A stretch of DNA of 64,000 nucleotides, from positions 1 through 64,000 of the forward strand of contig PBOR01000040.1 in the NCBI GenBank assembly GCA_002724395.1, in the 5' to 3' direction. Shown here in pieces: positions 1-9,226 of the stretch (positions are counted from its first letter, which is position 1; each line of letters opens with the position of its first letter). Origin of the DNA: Rhodospirillaceae bacterium. GTDB taxonomy: Bacteria; Pseudomonadota; Alphaproteobacteria; UBA8366. The position numbers were made by a program, and so were the translations under genes. Under the pieces are notes generated by a model, which ran no database searches, had not been told where the DNA came from, and saw nothing but the letters and a program-made list of their open reading frames with translations.

Positions 1-3
1 AGT

Positions 4-80
4 CGGGGAGTAGCTCAGCCTGGTAGAGCACTACGTTCGGGACGTAGGGGCCGGAGGTTCGAATCCTCTCTCCCCGACCA
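4..80 (+). tRNA. tRNA-Pro (anticodon CGG)
   Basis: Cloverleaf: acceptor CGGGGAG/CTCCCCG, anticodon stem CTACG/CGTAG with loop TTCGGGA, T-arm GGTTCGAATCC, encoded CCA end. Confidence 0.96.
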
Positions 81-156
81 GTTAATCTCCGCAATTTTCC
101 AGATCCAGTCATCGCAAATGTGGAGTAGATTTGGGACATAGATAAGGAGGAACAAG

Positions 157-1419
157 ATGACTGCGGCTTCTATCGAATTGAATGGAAAGTCCTATCTACC
201 GCCAAGTGAACCGCTAGTCGTGGTTTGTATCGATGGCGGCGACCCGGAATATATGAAACAGGGTATCAAAGACGGGATAATCCCTACTATTGAAGGCTTT
301 ATGAAAGATGGGTTTTACGACATTGCTCAGGGCTCTATGCCGAGTTTTACCTGTCCAAATAATATGTCCATCGTCACTGGCACGGAACCAGAAACCCACG
401 GTATTTCTGGTAATTTCTTCTTGGATCGAGAAACCGGTGAGCCGGTTGTTATGACCGGCCCGGAACTGCTTCGGGCGCGCTCACTCATGAGCGAATTTTC
501 GCGCCACGGCATTACCGTTGCTTCGGTGACCGCTAAGGATAAGCTTCGGACTCAGCTACAAAAAGGGATGGATATGTCAAATGGCTCGGTGAGCTTTTCT
601 TCCCAATATTCTGATCGTTGCTCAATGCAAGAAAACGGTATTGAGAATGTACTCGGTTTTGTAGATCAACCATTGCCGGACATGTATTCAGCAGAACTTT
701 CATTGTTTGCGCTTGATGCAGGAATAAAGTTGTTGGAGGAACGCCGTCCCAGCATCCTCTACCTATCCCTGACAGATTTTATCCAGCACTCGCACGCGCC
801 CGGCACGCCTGTGGCAGATCAATTTTACAAGGATATGGATGCACGATTTGCACGTATGCTGGAGTTGGGTGCAAATGTTGCGCTCACAGCTGATCATGGT
901 ATGGGAGACAAAGCGGATGAGCAGGGCGAGCCAAATGTGATTTGGCTTCAAGATGTCTTAGACGAAGTGTTGGGGAGCAATGCCGCTAAGGTGATCTGCC
1001 CGATCACGGATGCTTTTGTAGGCCACCATGGCGCATTAGGTGGCTTTGTCCGGGTTTATATCAACGGCAATACCCAGTCTGACGAAGTTATTGAAGTCGT
1101 AAGAAATATACCTGGCATTGAGAAATGTTGGACTGCGGAAGGTGCCGCTAAGGAATTGGAACAACCGCTGGACCGCGAGGGCGATGTTGCACTTGTGGGC
1201 GATAAGAAGACTGTAATCGGTGGTCGTGCTGTCGATCATGATTTGTCCGCATTGAAGGGTCATCGACTTAGAACCCATGGTAGTTTGCACGAAGCGGATG
1301 TACCGTTCGTTTTATCAAGGCCGTTGAAAGACGAGTATGCAAGACGCTGCGAGAATGGGCTGCGTAGTCACAACCTTTTTGAATTTGCCCTTAATGGCAC
1401 AGAGGAAGCAAACAAATGA
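157..1419 (+). CDS. phnA: Phosphonoacetate hydrolase (alkaline phosphatase superfamily)
   Basis: 420 aa [41 protein letters not shown] motifs typical of PhnA; adjacent to phnW. Confidence 0.88.
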
Positions 1420-1616
1420 TTACAAACAACTTAGACAGCATTTGTTACTATCTATGATGCACCGAGCACCCTATCTATCATTCTGGATTACTCGCTTTGT
1501 GATGTTAAGGTTGATGAGGTTATCAATTGTTGTGCGATTGCGAAAATTTTCTGGACCTAGATTCATTACGAGGCTACTGGCTTACATCCGTTACCGCCTG
1601 ACAACCTGGTTGTGGT

Positions 1617-2762
1617 TTATGAGGCTATTGCCGCATTCCCCTCCAAAGGATTGAGGTTTGTGATCCCCATGTCAGTCAAGACAGTTTCTATTGCGGCCAA
1701 CGCTTCTTTAATGACCTGGCTGTCTAGTTTGCCGATACATCCGATGCGAAAGGATTCAACTTTCGTAAGCTTCCCTGGGTAAACAGAAAAACCTTTGTCG
1801 TTTAAGCGATCATAGAATTCGCCGAACTCAAAGTTTGGGTCGCCCGGCGTTAGTATGGTTACAATTATGGGCGCCTGAAGCGCGTCAGGTAGTAACGTTT
1901 GGAAACCAATTGCCCGTAATCCGGCAAGCAAAGTGCTGCAATTCGATTGATAGCGTGAATATCGGCCTGCTATTCCCCCTGCATCTTCAAATTCGTCGAG
2001 TGCTTGGTCAAAGGCGGCAATGACATGGGTTGGTGGCGTAAATCGCCATTGCCCGTTAGATTCCAGTGCCTGCCATTGGTCGTAAAGATCAAGGCTAAGG
2101 GAATGCGCATTCCCTTTACAAGTGGCCAAGAGAGATTCTCGTATTATGGCAAAGCCCATGCCCGGAACGCCTTCGAGGCATTTGTTTGCTGACGCGATAA
2201 CCGCATCGTATGGCACGCGCTCAGGGGCTAGATCGATGGCCCCAAAACTACTCATTGCATCGATTAATAAATACCTTCCACGGTCTGCTACGGTCCGTGC
2301 AATTTCTTCAATTGGGTTTAGAATTCCAGCCGTAGTCTCGCAATGGACCGCGACGACGTATTTAATATCGGACGATTCTGATAATTTAGCGGCAAGCGCC
2401 TCAACATTTACTGGCACATGTTCCGGCGTCTCGAGACATTCATGTGCTCGGCCAAGGTAATCGAGAATTTTAGCGATACGTGATCCATATGCGCCATTGA
2501 TTAAAACTAACGTCTTCTGATTTTTCGGAATTAGGGTGCCTAAAGTCGCCTCCACGGCAAATGTACCGCTTCCTTGAACCGGAACACAAACATGACTGTT
2601 TGCAACCCTCGCTATCTTCAGAAGTCGTCCACGGATGCGTGAATTCATTTCAACAAACGCGCTATCGCGTGATCCATAATCTCTTAGCATAGCTTCTTTT
2701 GTTTCAGCGGATGTTGTTAACGGGCCCGGGGTCAGGAGCCATGGATCTTGTCTTTCTGTCAT
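1617..2762 (-). CDS. phnW: 2-aminoethylphosphonate--pyruvate transaminase
   Basis: 381 aa; WLLTPGPLTTS, QGSGTFAVEATLGT, DAMSSFGAI, SANKCLEGVPGMGF (PLP lysine) motifs. Confidence 0.9.
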   Translation of the reverse strand: MTERQDPWLLTPGPLTTSAETKEAMLRDYGSRDSAFVEMNSRIRGRLLKIARVANSHVCVPVQGSGTFAVEATLGTLIPKNQKTLVLINGAYGSRIAKILDYLGRAHECLETPEHVPVNVEALAAKLSESSDIKYVVAVHCETTAGILNPIEEIARTVADRGRYLLIDAMSSFGAIDLAPERVPYDAVIASANKCLEGVPGMGFAIIRESLLATCKGNAHSLSLDLYDQWQALESNGQWRFTPPTHVIAAFDQALDEFEDAGGIAGRYSRYQSNCSTLLAGLRAIGFQTLLPDALQAPIIVTILTPGDPNFEFGEFYDRLNDKGFSVYPGKLTKVESFRIGCIGKLDSQVIKEALAAIETVLTDMGITNLNPLEGNAAIAS

Positions 2763-3161
2763 TATTTAAGCCGTTCGGTTGGGTTTAAAGTTTTGCTAAT
2801 AGTAAAATGGTGACTAGATTTAGCAGCGTGCGAAACCGTACTTTCTATCCGATTTGTAGAGAAAAATAATGTGTTATAGGGAATTATTATCCTTTTATCT
2901 CCTACTAATATATGGTGGTTCCTATGGTGCGACAACGCAACTAGGTTCACCTAACACAGAATTAGGGCAAGCGGGTGCATTTGACTTTCGTACACTTACC
3001 AAGTCGGGAAAGGGATACTAAACCTTATGGCGATATTGCGGCTGCTGGAAGTTTGACTTTGAATCAAACCATTGCGGAAAGATAATTGATTTGGCCGAAC
3101 ATATTTATGGTCGAGCTGGTTAATATCCATTTTTCACGGGTATTAATAAAGGGATTTTATA

Positions 3162-3626
3162 ATGCCCCTCGGTATTGGTGATACGCTTCTTGACATGACA
3201 TTCTTAGCAGATGGTGGACGTGAGGTTTCAACAGCATCACTACAAGGGCAAAAGCTGGTCCTTTATTTTTACCCGAAGGATAATACGTCGGGTTGCACAG
3301 CTGAAGCTTGCGACTTTCGTGATAGTTTAAAAGATTTTAATAATGCGAACACCACAGTTATTGGAGTATCCAGAGATAGCGTTCGCAAGCATGATAATTT
3401 TAAAGCAAAGAATAATCTGCCATTTCAACTCATCGCCGATGAAGGCGGCGCGCTCTGCGATTTGTTCGGTGTATGGAAGGAAAAAAAACTTTATGGCCGT
3501 ACCTATATGGGTATTGAACGATCGACCTTCTTGATAAATGAGACAGGGGTGGTATGTGAAGCCTGGCGGAAAGTGCGCATCAAAGGCCATGTGGCGTCGG
3601 TTTTAGCGGCTTCGCAGGCGCTCTAA
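3162..3626 (+). CDS. bcp: Peroxiredoxin, Bcp/PrxQ type
   Basis: YFYPKDNTSGCTAEACDFRD motif with peroxidatic and resolving Cys; 154 aa. Confidence 0.9.
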   Translation: MPLGIGDTLLDMTFLADGGREVSTASLQGQKLVLYFYPKDNTSGCTAEACDFRDSLKDFNNANTTVIGVSRDSVRKHDNFKAKNNLPFQLIADEGGALCDLFGVWKEKKLYGRTYMGIERSTFLINETGVVCEAWRKVRIKGHVASVLAASQAL

Positions 3627-3724
3627 TTTCTGTCGGTTAGTTCCTTATGTCGACGACTAAGCGCTGAAAGGCTAGACATTGCGGACAAACATAATGTTTC
3701 CGTCCTTTACGCGAGTAGATTTCT

Positions 3725-4627
3725 ATGGCACCGCTTACATCCCAGCTTAAAGGGATTCTCTTTCTTATTATTTCTGGTGCTATCCTATCCTTTACCGACG
3801 GGCTCGCGAAATATCTGACTGGGCGACTGGTTATTGGTGAGATTATTTTTTTTCGTGCGTGTTTTGTATTTGTCCCGGTTGTCATAATGATTTGGTGGCG
3901 TGGTGGGTTGTCATCGCTAAGGGTTAATAGTTGGCGCTTCCAAGGTGCTCGCGCCGTCTGTGTCGTCGTCACAACTTTTATGTTCTTGGGAGCAACTAGA
4001 TATTTACCATTGGCCGATGCAATTGCGATCCTTTTTGCATCGCCGATTTTTATCACAGCAATGGCGCCCTTTGCGCTGGGTGAACAAGTTGGTTGGCGAC
4101 GTTGGACCGCTGTCTTAGTTGGGTTTGGTGGTGTACTTTTGATGATTCGGCCCGGAAGCAATCCATTAGTTTGGTCGGCGATGTTGGTTTTGGGTGCGAC
4201 ATTTGTGCTTTCTATCCGCGATATCATTACGCGACGGATGTCGGGAACAGAGTCTACAAGTGCTATTATGGCGGTGTCGACCGGGTCTATCTTGCTCTGT
4301 GGCTTGATTACTTTGCCACTTAGCTACCTTACAACAGGTATTGGGGCGTGGCGAATGCCAACACTAGAGGAATTCGGCCTCTTGGCGCTGACTGGCACTC
4401 TGCAAGGTGTAGGTCAGTATTTTATGGTCACAGCATTTCTTCTTGCGGAAGCGGTGGTGGTTGTTCCGTTCCGATATTTTTCGCTGATATTCGCGGTGCT
4501 TTTCGGTTATCTACTATTCGGCGATGTGCCGGATCCTATGATGTTTTCCGGTGCAGCCGTAGTCGTTGGCAGTGGGCTCTATATTTTTCAGCGAGAAGTG
4601 CGTATGGCTAAGCTGTCAAAAACCTAA
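3725..4627 (+). CDS. DMT superfamily (EamA) transporter
   Basis: 300 aa multi-TM protein with two EamA-like repeats. Confidence 0.85.
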   Translation: MAPLTSQLKGILFLIISGAILSFTDGLAKYLTGRLVIGEIIFFRACFVFVPVVIMIWWRGGLSSLRVNSWRFQGARAVCVVVTTFMFLGATRYLPLADAIAILFASPIFITAMAPFALGEQVGWRRWTAVLVGFGGVLLMIRPGSNPLVWSAMLVLGATFVLSIRDIITRRMSGTESTSAIMAVSTGSILLCGLITLPLSYLTTGIGAWRMPTLEEFGLLALTGTLQGVGQYFMVTAFLLAEAVVVVPFRYFSLIFAVLFGYLLFGDVPDPMMFSGAAVVVGSGLYIFQREVRMAKLSKT

Positions 4628-4629
4628 CT

Positions 4630-5655
4630 CTAATAAGCCCGTTCAATAGCGAAATCGATGGCTTCCAGCATGGCATCCTTCATCGGACAATCACGGAACA
4701 GCCCAAGTGCATCTCGGGCGATGGAACCGTAGTGGCGTGCACGATCGACCGTATCATGCAAAGCATTGTATTTATCCATAAGTGCCATGGCATGCAGCAA
4801 GTCGCCGTCGTTCTGATCTAAATCTTCGAGTGTGCGACACCAGAAAACTCGCTCCTCGTCATTGCCGCGGCGCCAGGCAAGTACGACGGGCAGGCTGATT
4901 TTACCTTCCCGAAAATCGTCACCCACCGTCTTACCAAGGGCTTTTTCGTCTGCAGAATAATCGAGCACATCATCTATCAGTTGAAAGGCGATGCCGAGAT
5001 TCATGCCGTAACTTTCAAGTGCCTGTTCTTCAGCCTGCGGGCGCTCTGCAACTACAGCACCAACGCTCGCGGCGGCAGCAAACAGGGTCGCAGTCTTGGC
5101 CCTGATAACATCTAGATAGGCTTCTTCGCTAGTCTTGGTGTCGTTTGTGGTTAGCAACTGCATGACCTCACCTTCAGCAATTAATGCAGAAGCATCTGAT
5201 AGGATTTTCAGAATGCGTAATGAGCCGTCGGCGACCATAATTTGAAAGGCTCGCGAAAACAAAAAGTCACCAACCAGCACTGAGGCTTGATTTCCCCAAA
5301 CCGCATTGGCGCTGTCCTTGCCGCGACGCAACATCGATTCATCCACTACATCGTCATGCAGAAGCGTTGCTGTGTGGATGAACTCAACACAGGTCGCAAG
5401 TCCAATATGTCGATCACCCTCATAACCACATAGTTTAGCTGCAGCGAGTGTCAGAAGAGGGCGCAGGCGTTTCCCGCCTGATGCTACAATATGCCCTGCC
5501 AATTGCGGAATTAGAGAGACTGGGCTGTTCATGCTTTCCACGATAAGTCGATTGACCCGATGCAAGTCCTTGCCGGCAAGAGCTAGCATGTTGTCTAATG
5601 ATGGCTCGGTCGATTGTCTACGCCGAGAACTCTCGAGATTGACGATGGTACCCAC
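4630..5655 (-). CDS. ispB: Polyprenyl (octaprenyl/decaprenyl) diphosphate synthase
   Basis: GGKRLRPLL, LLHDDVVDES, GNQASVLVGDFLFSRAF, LIDDVLDYSAD motifs. Confidence 0.88.
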   Translation of the reverse strand: MGTIVNLESSRRRQSTEPSLDNMLALAGKDLHRVNRLIVESMNSPVSLIPQLAGHIVASGGKRLRPLLTLAAAKLCGYEGDRHIGLATCVEFIHTATLLHDDVVDESMLRRGKDSANAVWGNQASVLVGDFLFSRAFQIMVADGSLRILKILSDASALIAEGEVMQLLTTNDTKTSEEAYLDVIRAKTATLFAAAASVGAVVAERPQAEEQALESYGMNLGIAFQLIDDVLDYSADEKALGKTVGDDFREGKISLPVVLAWRRGNDEERVFWCRTLEDLDQNDGDLLHAMALMDKYNALHDTVDRARHYGSIARDALGLFRDCPMKDAMLEAIDFAIERAY

Positions 5656-5758
5656 CCGGTTGCGCCTTTCTTCTAACTAGCACACTTCGTGATTATGAGC
5701 ATAAAGTACGGCGGTGGCCGGTCAAGTCCGGCAAATTGCCTCACTGGTTAGGAGTTGT

Positions 5759-6712
5759 ATGCGAGAAATTTTACGTAGTAACGATGTAGTCTACCTGTCT
5801 TGGGTTTCCGCGCTATTAGCGGATTCTGGCATAGAGGCGGTTATTCTGGATTTACATATGAGCGTTATGGAGGGTTCGATTTCGGCAATCCCGCGCCGCA
5901 TGATGGTAAATGACGACCAGTATGAGGAAGCAATGACGCTGGTTAAAGCTGCGGAGCGAGAGTTTTCCAGAAAGCCTGACTTCTTGCTAAATGGCCGTGT
6001 TGTACTTCATCAGCCCAAAACCGGGTACCGTTCGGCTATCGACCCAGTTATGTTGGCCGCAGCGGTGTGCGAGAAGCCGGTGGGGAAAGTCTTGGATATA
6101 GGTTGCGGTGTTGGGACTGCAGCGCTGTGTTACGCCTATCGCGTTCCCGGTAATCGCGTTATGGCATTGGAGGAGCAACCAAAGATGGCGGCACTAGCGC
6201 GAGAAAATGTTGCTGCCAACGGTTTGGACAACCGGATTACTATTGTCGAAGGTGATCTTCTGGACGCACCGAAAGTGCTAGAACCTGGTTCGTTCCAGCA
6301 TGTAATGGCGAACCCGCCCTATGTCGCCGCTGCGCAGGCCGATCCGTCCATGGATCTCGTGCGCGCAGCAAGCCACGTAGAAGGGCATGCCGGACTTGCC
6401 GATTGGATATCATTCGCCCACGCTCGGTTAGTACACAAGGGCTCCCTAACATTAATCTATGACCCGCGGCGGTTAGACGAACTGATGGAGGCTCTTAGGG
6501 GAAGTTTCGGCGGCGTGATAGTATTTCCACTTTGGCCATCAATAGGTCCGGAACAGAGTGGTAAAGATGCAAAACGAATTATCGTACAAGCTCGAAAAGG
6601 CGTGCGGACACCGGCACGGATATGCACCGGGCTTGTTTTGCATGAGGCCGATGGTTCTTATACCTCTGCAGCTGAACGGATTTTACGTAATGGAGAGGCC
6701 CTTAGGCTATGA
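5759..6712 (+). CDS. DUF2007-domain / TrmN6-like methyltransferase fusion
   Basis: Start moved to ATG 5759 (preceded by AGGAG). N-terminal about 70 aa match DUF2007 style (NDVVYLSWVSALLADSGIEAVILD..MSVMEGSI..IPRRMMV); then class I SAM motif VLDIGCGVGTAAL and catalytic ANPPYV. Confidence 0.85.
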   Translation: MREILRSNDVVYLSWVSALLADSGIEAVILDLHMSVMEGSISAIPRRMMVNDDQYEEAMTLVKAAEREFSRKPDFLLNGRVVLHQPKTGYRSAIDPVMLAAAVCEKPVGKVLDIGCGVGTAALCYAYRVPGNRVMALEEQPKMAALARENVAANGLDNRITIVEGDLLDAPKVLEPGSFQHVMANPPYVAAAQADPSMDLVRAASHVEGHAGLADWISFAHARLVHKGSLTLIYDPRRLDELMEALRGSFGGVIVFPLWPSIGPEQSGKDAKRIIVQARKGVRTPARICTGLVLHEADGSYTSAAERILRNGEALRL

Positions 6713-6825
6713 TAGGCTAACGCGCTTGAAGTTAGAGAGAGTGGCATGAGTATTTGTAAAATATATCGTCCAGTCATCTGAAGGAAAGTAGGGCTGTAGG
6801 TGATGGTGCAAATTTAATTTATATT

Positions 6826-7119
6826 ATGTATTTAGTTGTAAGAGCGGTGCGAATAAGCGTTCTCGTCGGGGTGATTGAGGGCTATGTCAAAAAAGGCGAT
6901 GTACCGGTATGGCTTGACTCCCACTCACGGTTCCAAATTCGGGTTTTTAAGAAGGCAATCCTTTGAATGATCATCGGTTTCGTAACCACCTTTTTACTTA
7001 TTAGGTTTGTCATACTTTTATTCATAATAATTTGGTGGATTGTACGTTGCGTGAAGGGTATGCAAGCTTTCAATAGAGGCGAGCCGCATCCGAACCCGAT
7101 GTCTCGGATGTTAATCTAA
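6826..7119 (+). pseudogene. DUF4870-like small membrane protein ORF interrupted by one in-frame TGA (6964..6966)
   Basis: My translation: MYLVVRAVRISVLVGVIEGYVKKGDVPVWLDSHSRFQIRVFKKAIL[TGA]MIIGFVTTFLLIRFVILLFIIIWWIVRCVKGMQAFNRGEPHPNPMSRMLI*; halves are in one frame and resemble one family (WL.SH.RFQIR.F ... WWIVRCVKGMQA..RGEPHPNP). Neither half passes the track's length cutoff. Confidence 0.7.
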
Positions 7120-7175
7120 AAAATTAAGTAAGTTTCCTCTTGGAGTGTAATGTTTGTCGCACTACATAAGATGCC

Positions 7176-8048
7176 ATGATAAAAAAACAAAAATCCAGTT
7201 GGCTTGCGAAAGTTCCGTTTATAGGTTCGCGTCTCAGTAGATTGAGAAAGAAGCCCCGCGTTGCGGTGCTGCAGCTTTCTGGCGTCATCGGCGAAGCGGG
7301 AATAATGCGGCGTGGTGGATTAAACCTCGCTGATCTTGAGGATAACATTGAGCAGGCTTTTGACATTCCGAGGCTTAAAGCCGTAGCTATTTGTATTAAT
7401 TCGCCCGGCGGGTCACCCGTGCAATCTGCACTGATTGCCGGACGTATACGTGAATTGGCCAAAGAAAAGAAAGTACGCGTTTACGCATTTTGTGACGATG
7501 TGGCGGCTTCCGGTGGTTATTGGCTCGCATGCGCGGCAGATGAAATTTATGCAAATGGAGCTTCCATAGTTGGCTCAATCGGTGTTATTTCGGCCAGTTT
7601 CGGATTTCCTGAGTTGATGAAACGATTGGGGGTGGAGCGGCGCGTTTATACGGCAGGGGAGAATAAGCGTCGACTTGACCCTTTTTTGCCTGAAAATAGG
7701 AAGGACGTGACCCATCTGAAATCGTTGCAAAAGGATTTGCACGCACAGTTTAAATCCTATGTACAGGAGCGGCGAGGGAAACGCCTGAAAGGGCCAGATA
7801 AGGTTCTATTTAGTGGTGATTTTTGGAGCGGCACAAAGGGTTTAGAGCTTGGTTTGGTGGATGGTCTTGGCGATTTTCGTTCCGTTATGCGCAAGAAGTT
7901 TGGCAATGATGTCCGATTTTATCCAATTGAAGAAAAAAAGGGATTCCTGGCCAAGCGTCTGGGTATGTCGGTCAAGTCAGAGCATTGGGCTGATGATTTG
8001 GTAGGTGCTATCGAAGAACGTGCTTTTTGGAATCGTTACGGACTTTAG
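7176..8048 (+). CDS. sppA: S49 family signal peptide peptidase (SppA-like)
   Basis: INSPGGSPVQSALI, AASGGYWLACAADEIYANGASIVGSIGV (Ser) and GENKRRLDPF (Lys) motifs. Confidence 0.88.
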   Translation: MIKKQKSSWLAKVPFIGSRLSRLRKKPRVAVLQLSGVIGEAGIMRRGGLNLADLEDNIEQAFDIPRLKAVAICINSPGGSPVQSALIAGRIRELAKEKKVRVYAFCDDVAASGGYWLACAADEIYANGASIVGSIGVISASFGFPELMKRLGVERRVYTAGENKRRLDPFLPENRKDVTHLKSLQKDLHAQFKSYVQERRGKRLKGPDKVLFSGDFWSGTKGLELGLVDGLGDFRSVMRKKFGNDVRFYPIEEKKGFLAKRLGMSVKSEHWADDLVGAIEERAFWNRYGL

Positions 8049-8075
8049 GCATTATCTGGTACCATCTTTCTCAAT

Positions 8076-8273
8076 ATGATTAGTGTCGGTAAACTTGCTC
8101 TCCTCATCGCAATTATATTGGTTGTGTTGATTGGGTTGCGACTATTTGGTCGCCGCAAAACAAGCTCAAAGGCGGAGGGCCGTATTGCGGATACCGTTCG
8201 ATGCAAAATTTGCGGTATATATATTCCTAAATCCGGTGTAAGCCCTTGTGATCGTATTGGTTGCCCTTATTGA
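8076..8273 (+). CDS. Small membrane-anchored protein with Cys-rich (possible zinc ribbon) tail
   Basis: 65 aa; one N-terminal TM, CKICGIYIPKSGVSPCDRIGCPY; lies between sppA and glyQ. Confidence 0.65.
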   Translation: MISVGKLALLIAIILVVLIGLRLFGRRKTSSKAEGRIADTVRCKICGIYIPKSGVSPCDRIGCPY

Positions 8274-8353
8274 CCGGGATTAGGGTGACCCCTAATTTGT
8301 CCTGAATAATGCACTGCACCATTTGCGCATTGCTTTGATGATTGGTCTTTAGC

Positions 8354-9226
8354 ATGCCTGCCGAAAATAATTTCCAAAAACTGATTCTGAAACTGCACCA
8401 ATTTTGGTCGGATCAAGGTTGCGTAATTTTACAGCCCTATGACATGGAAGTGGGCGCAGGTACTTTCCATCCGGCAACCACACTGCGCTCGCTAGGGCCA
8501 GAGCCATGGAAGACTGCTTATGTGCAGCCGTCGCGTCGCCCGACTGATGGTCGTTATGGTGAAAATCCAAACCGTTTGCAGCACTATTATCAGTATCAGG
8601 TCATTTTGAAACCATCTCCGTTGGAGAGCCAGGAACTATATTTGGAAAGTCTTGTGGCCATCGGTATCGATCCGATGGGCCATGATATTCGTTTTGTTGA
8701 AGATGACTGGGAGAGCCCCACCTTGGGTGCTTGGGGCCTTGGCTGGGAAGTTTGGTGTGATGGCATGGAAGTGAGTCAGTTCACTTACTTCCAGCAAGTT
8801 GGAGGCTTCGATTGCAACCCCGTGAGCACGGAATTGACTTATGGGCTCGAACGGCTCGCGATGTACGTGCAGGGAATCGAGAATGTGTATGATCTTGATT
8901 TGAATGGCCAAGGCGTAGTTTACGGCGATGTATTCTTAAAGCAGGAGCAACAATATTCTGCCTATAATTTTGAATATGCGAATACAGACATGCTTTTGCA
9001 GCATTTCCGAGATTCAGAACAAGAGTGCCAGGCGTTAGTCGGAAAGAATTTACCGTTGCCAGCATACGATCATTGTTTGAAAGCCAGCCATACATTTAAT
9101 TTGCTTGATGCGCGTGGCGTGATCAGTGTGACTGAACGACAGTCTTATATTTTGCGGGTCCGCGAGCTTGCCAAAGCATGTTGCGAGTCCTGGCTCAGAA
9201 CCGAAGGACATTTAGCCGATGGCTGA
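8354..9226 (+). CDS. glyQ: Glycyl-tRNA synthetase alpha subunit
   Basis: [35 protein letters not shown]; start moved to ATG 8354. Confidence 0.97.
   Translation: MPAENNFQKLILKLHQFWSDQGCVILQPYDMEVGAGTFHPATTLRSLGPEPWKTAYVQPSRRPTDGRYGENPNRLQHYYQYQVILKPSPLESQELYLESLVAIGIDPMGHDIRFVEDDWESPTLGAWGLGWEVWCDGMEVSQFTYFQQVGGFDCNPVSTELTYGLERLAMYVQGIENVYDLDLNGQGVVYGDVFLKQEQQYSAYNFEYANTDMLLQHFRDSEQECQALVGKNLPLPAYDHCLKASHTFNLLDARGVISVTERQSYILRVRELAKACCESWLRTEGHLADG

Noticed and set aside
4-80. tRNA-Pro as integration site for the phn genes
   Set aside because: No integrase or attachment-site repeat seen; cannot be supported.
1337-1654. 105-aa plus ORF between phnA and phnW
   Set aside because: Overlaps the phnA end in another frame and the phnW 3' end; translation shows no family resemblance. 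A decayed fragment is possible but unsupported.
3637-4227. 196-aa ORF on minus strand
   Set aside because: Antisense to a clear EamA transporter; composition low-complexity (T/P/K/R), no family motif.
6964-6990. Selenocysteine reading of the TGA at 6964
   Set aside because: Only a 4-bp hairpin downstream, predicted TM context rather than a redox motif; kept as an open test but pseudogene or split ORF is more likely.
8264-8292. TGA readthrough of the 65-aa Cys-rich protein as a selenoprotein
   Set aside because: Readthrough would add only four residues before another stop; no SECIS-like hairpin seen.
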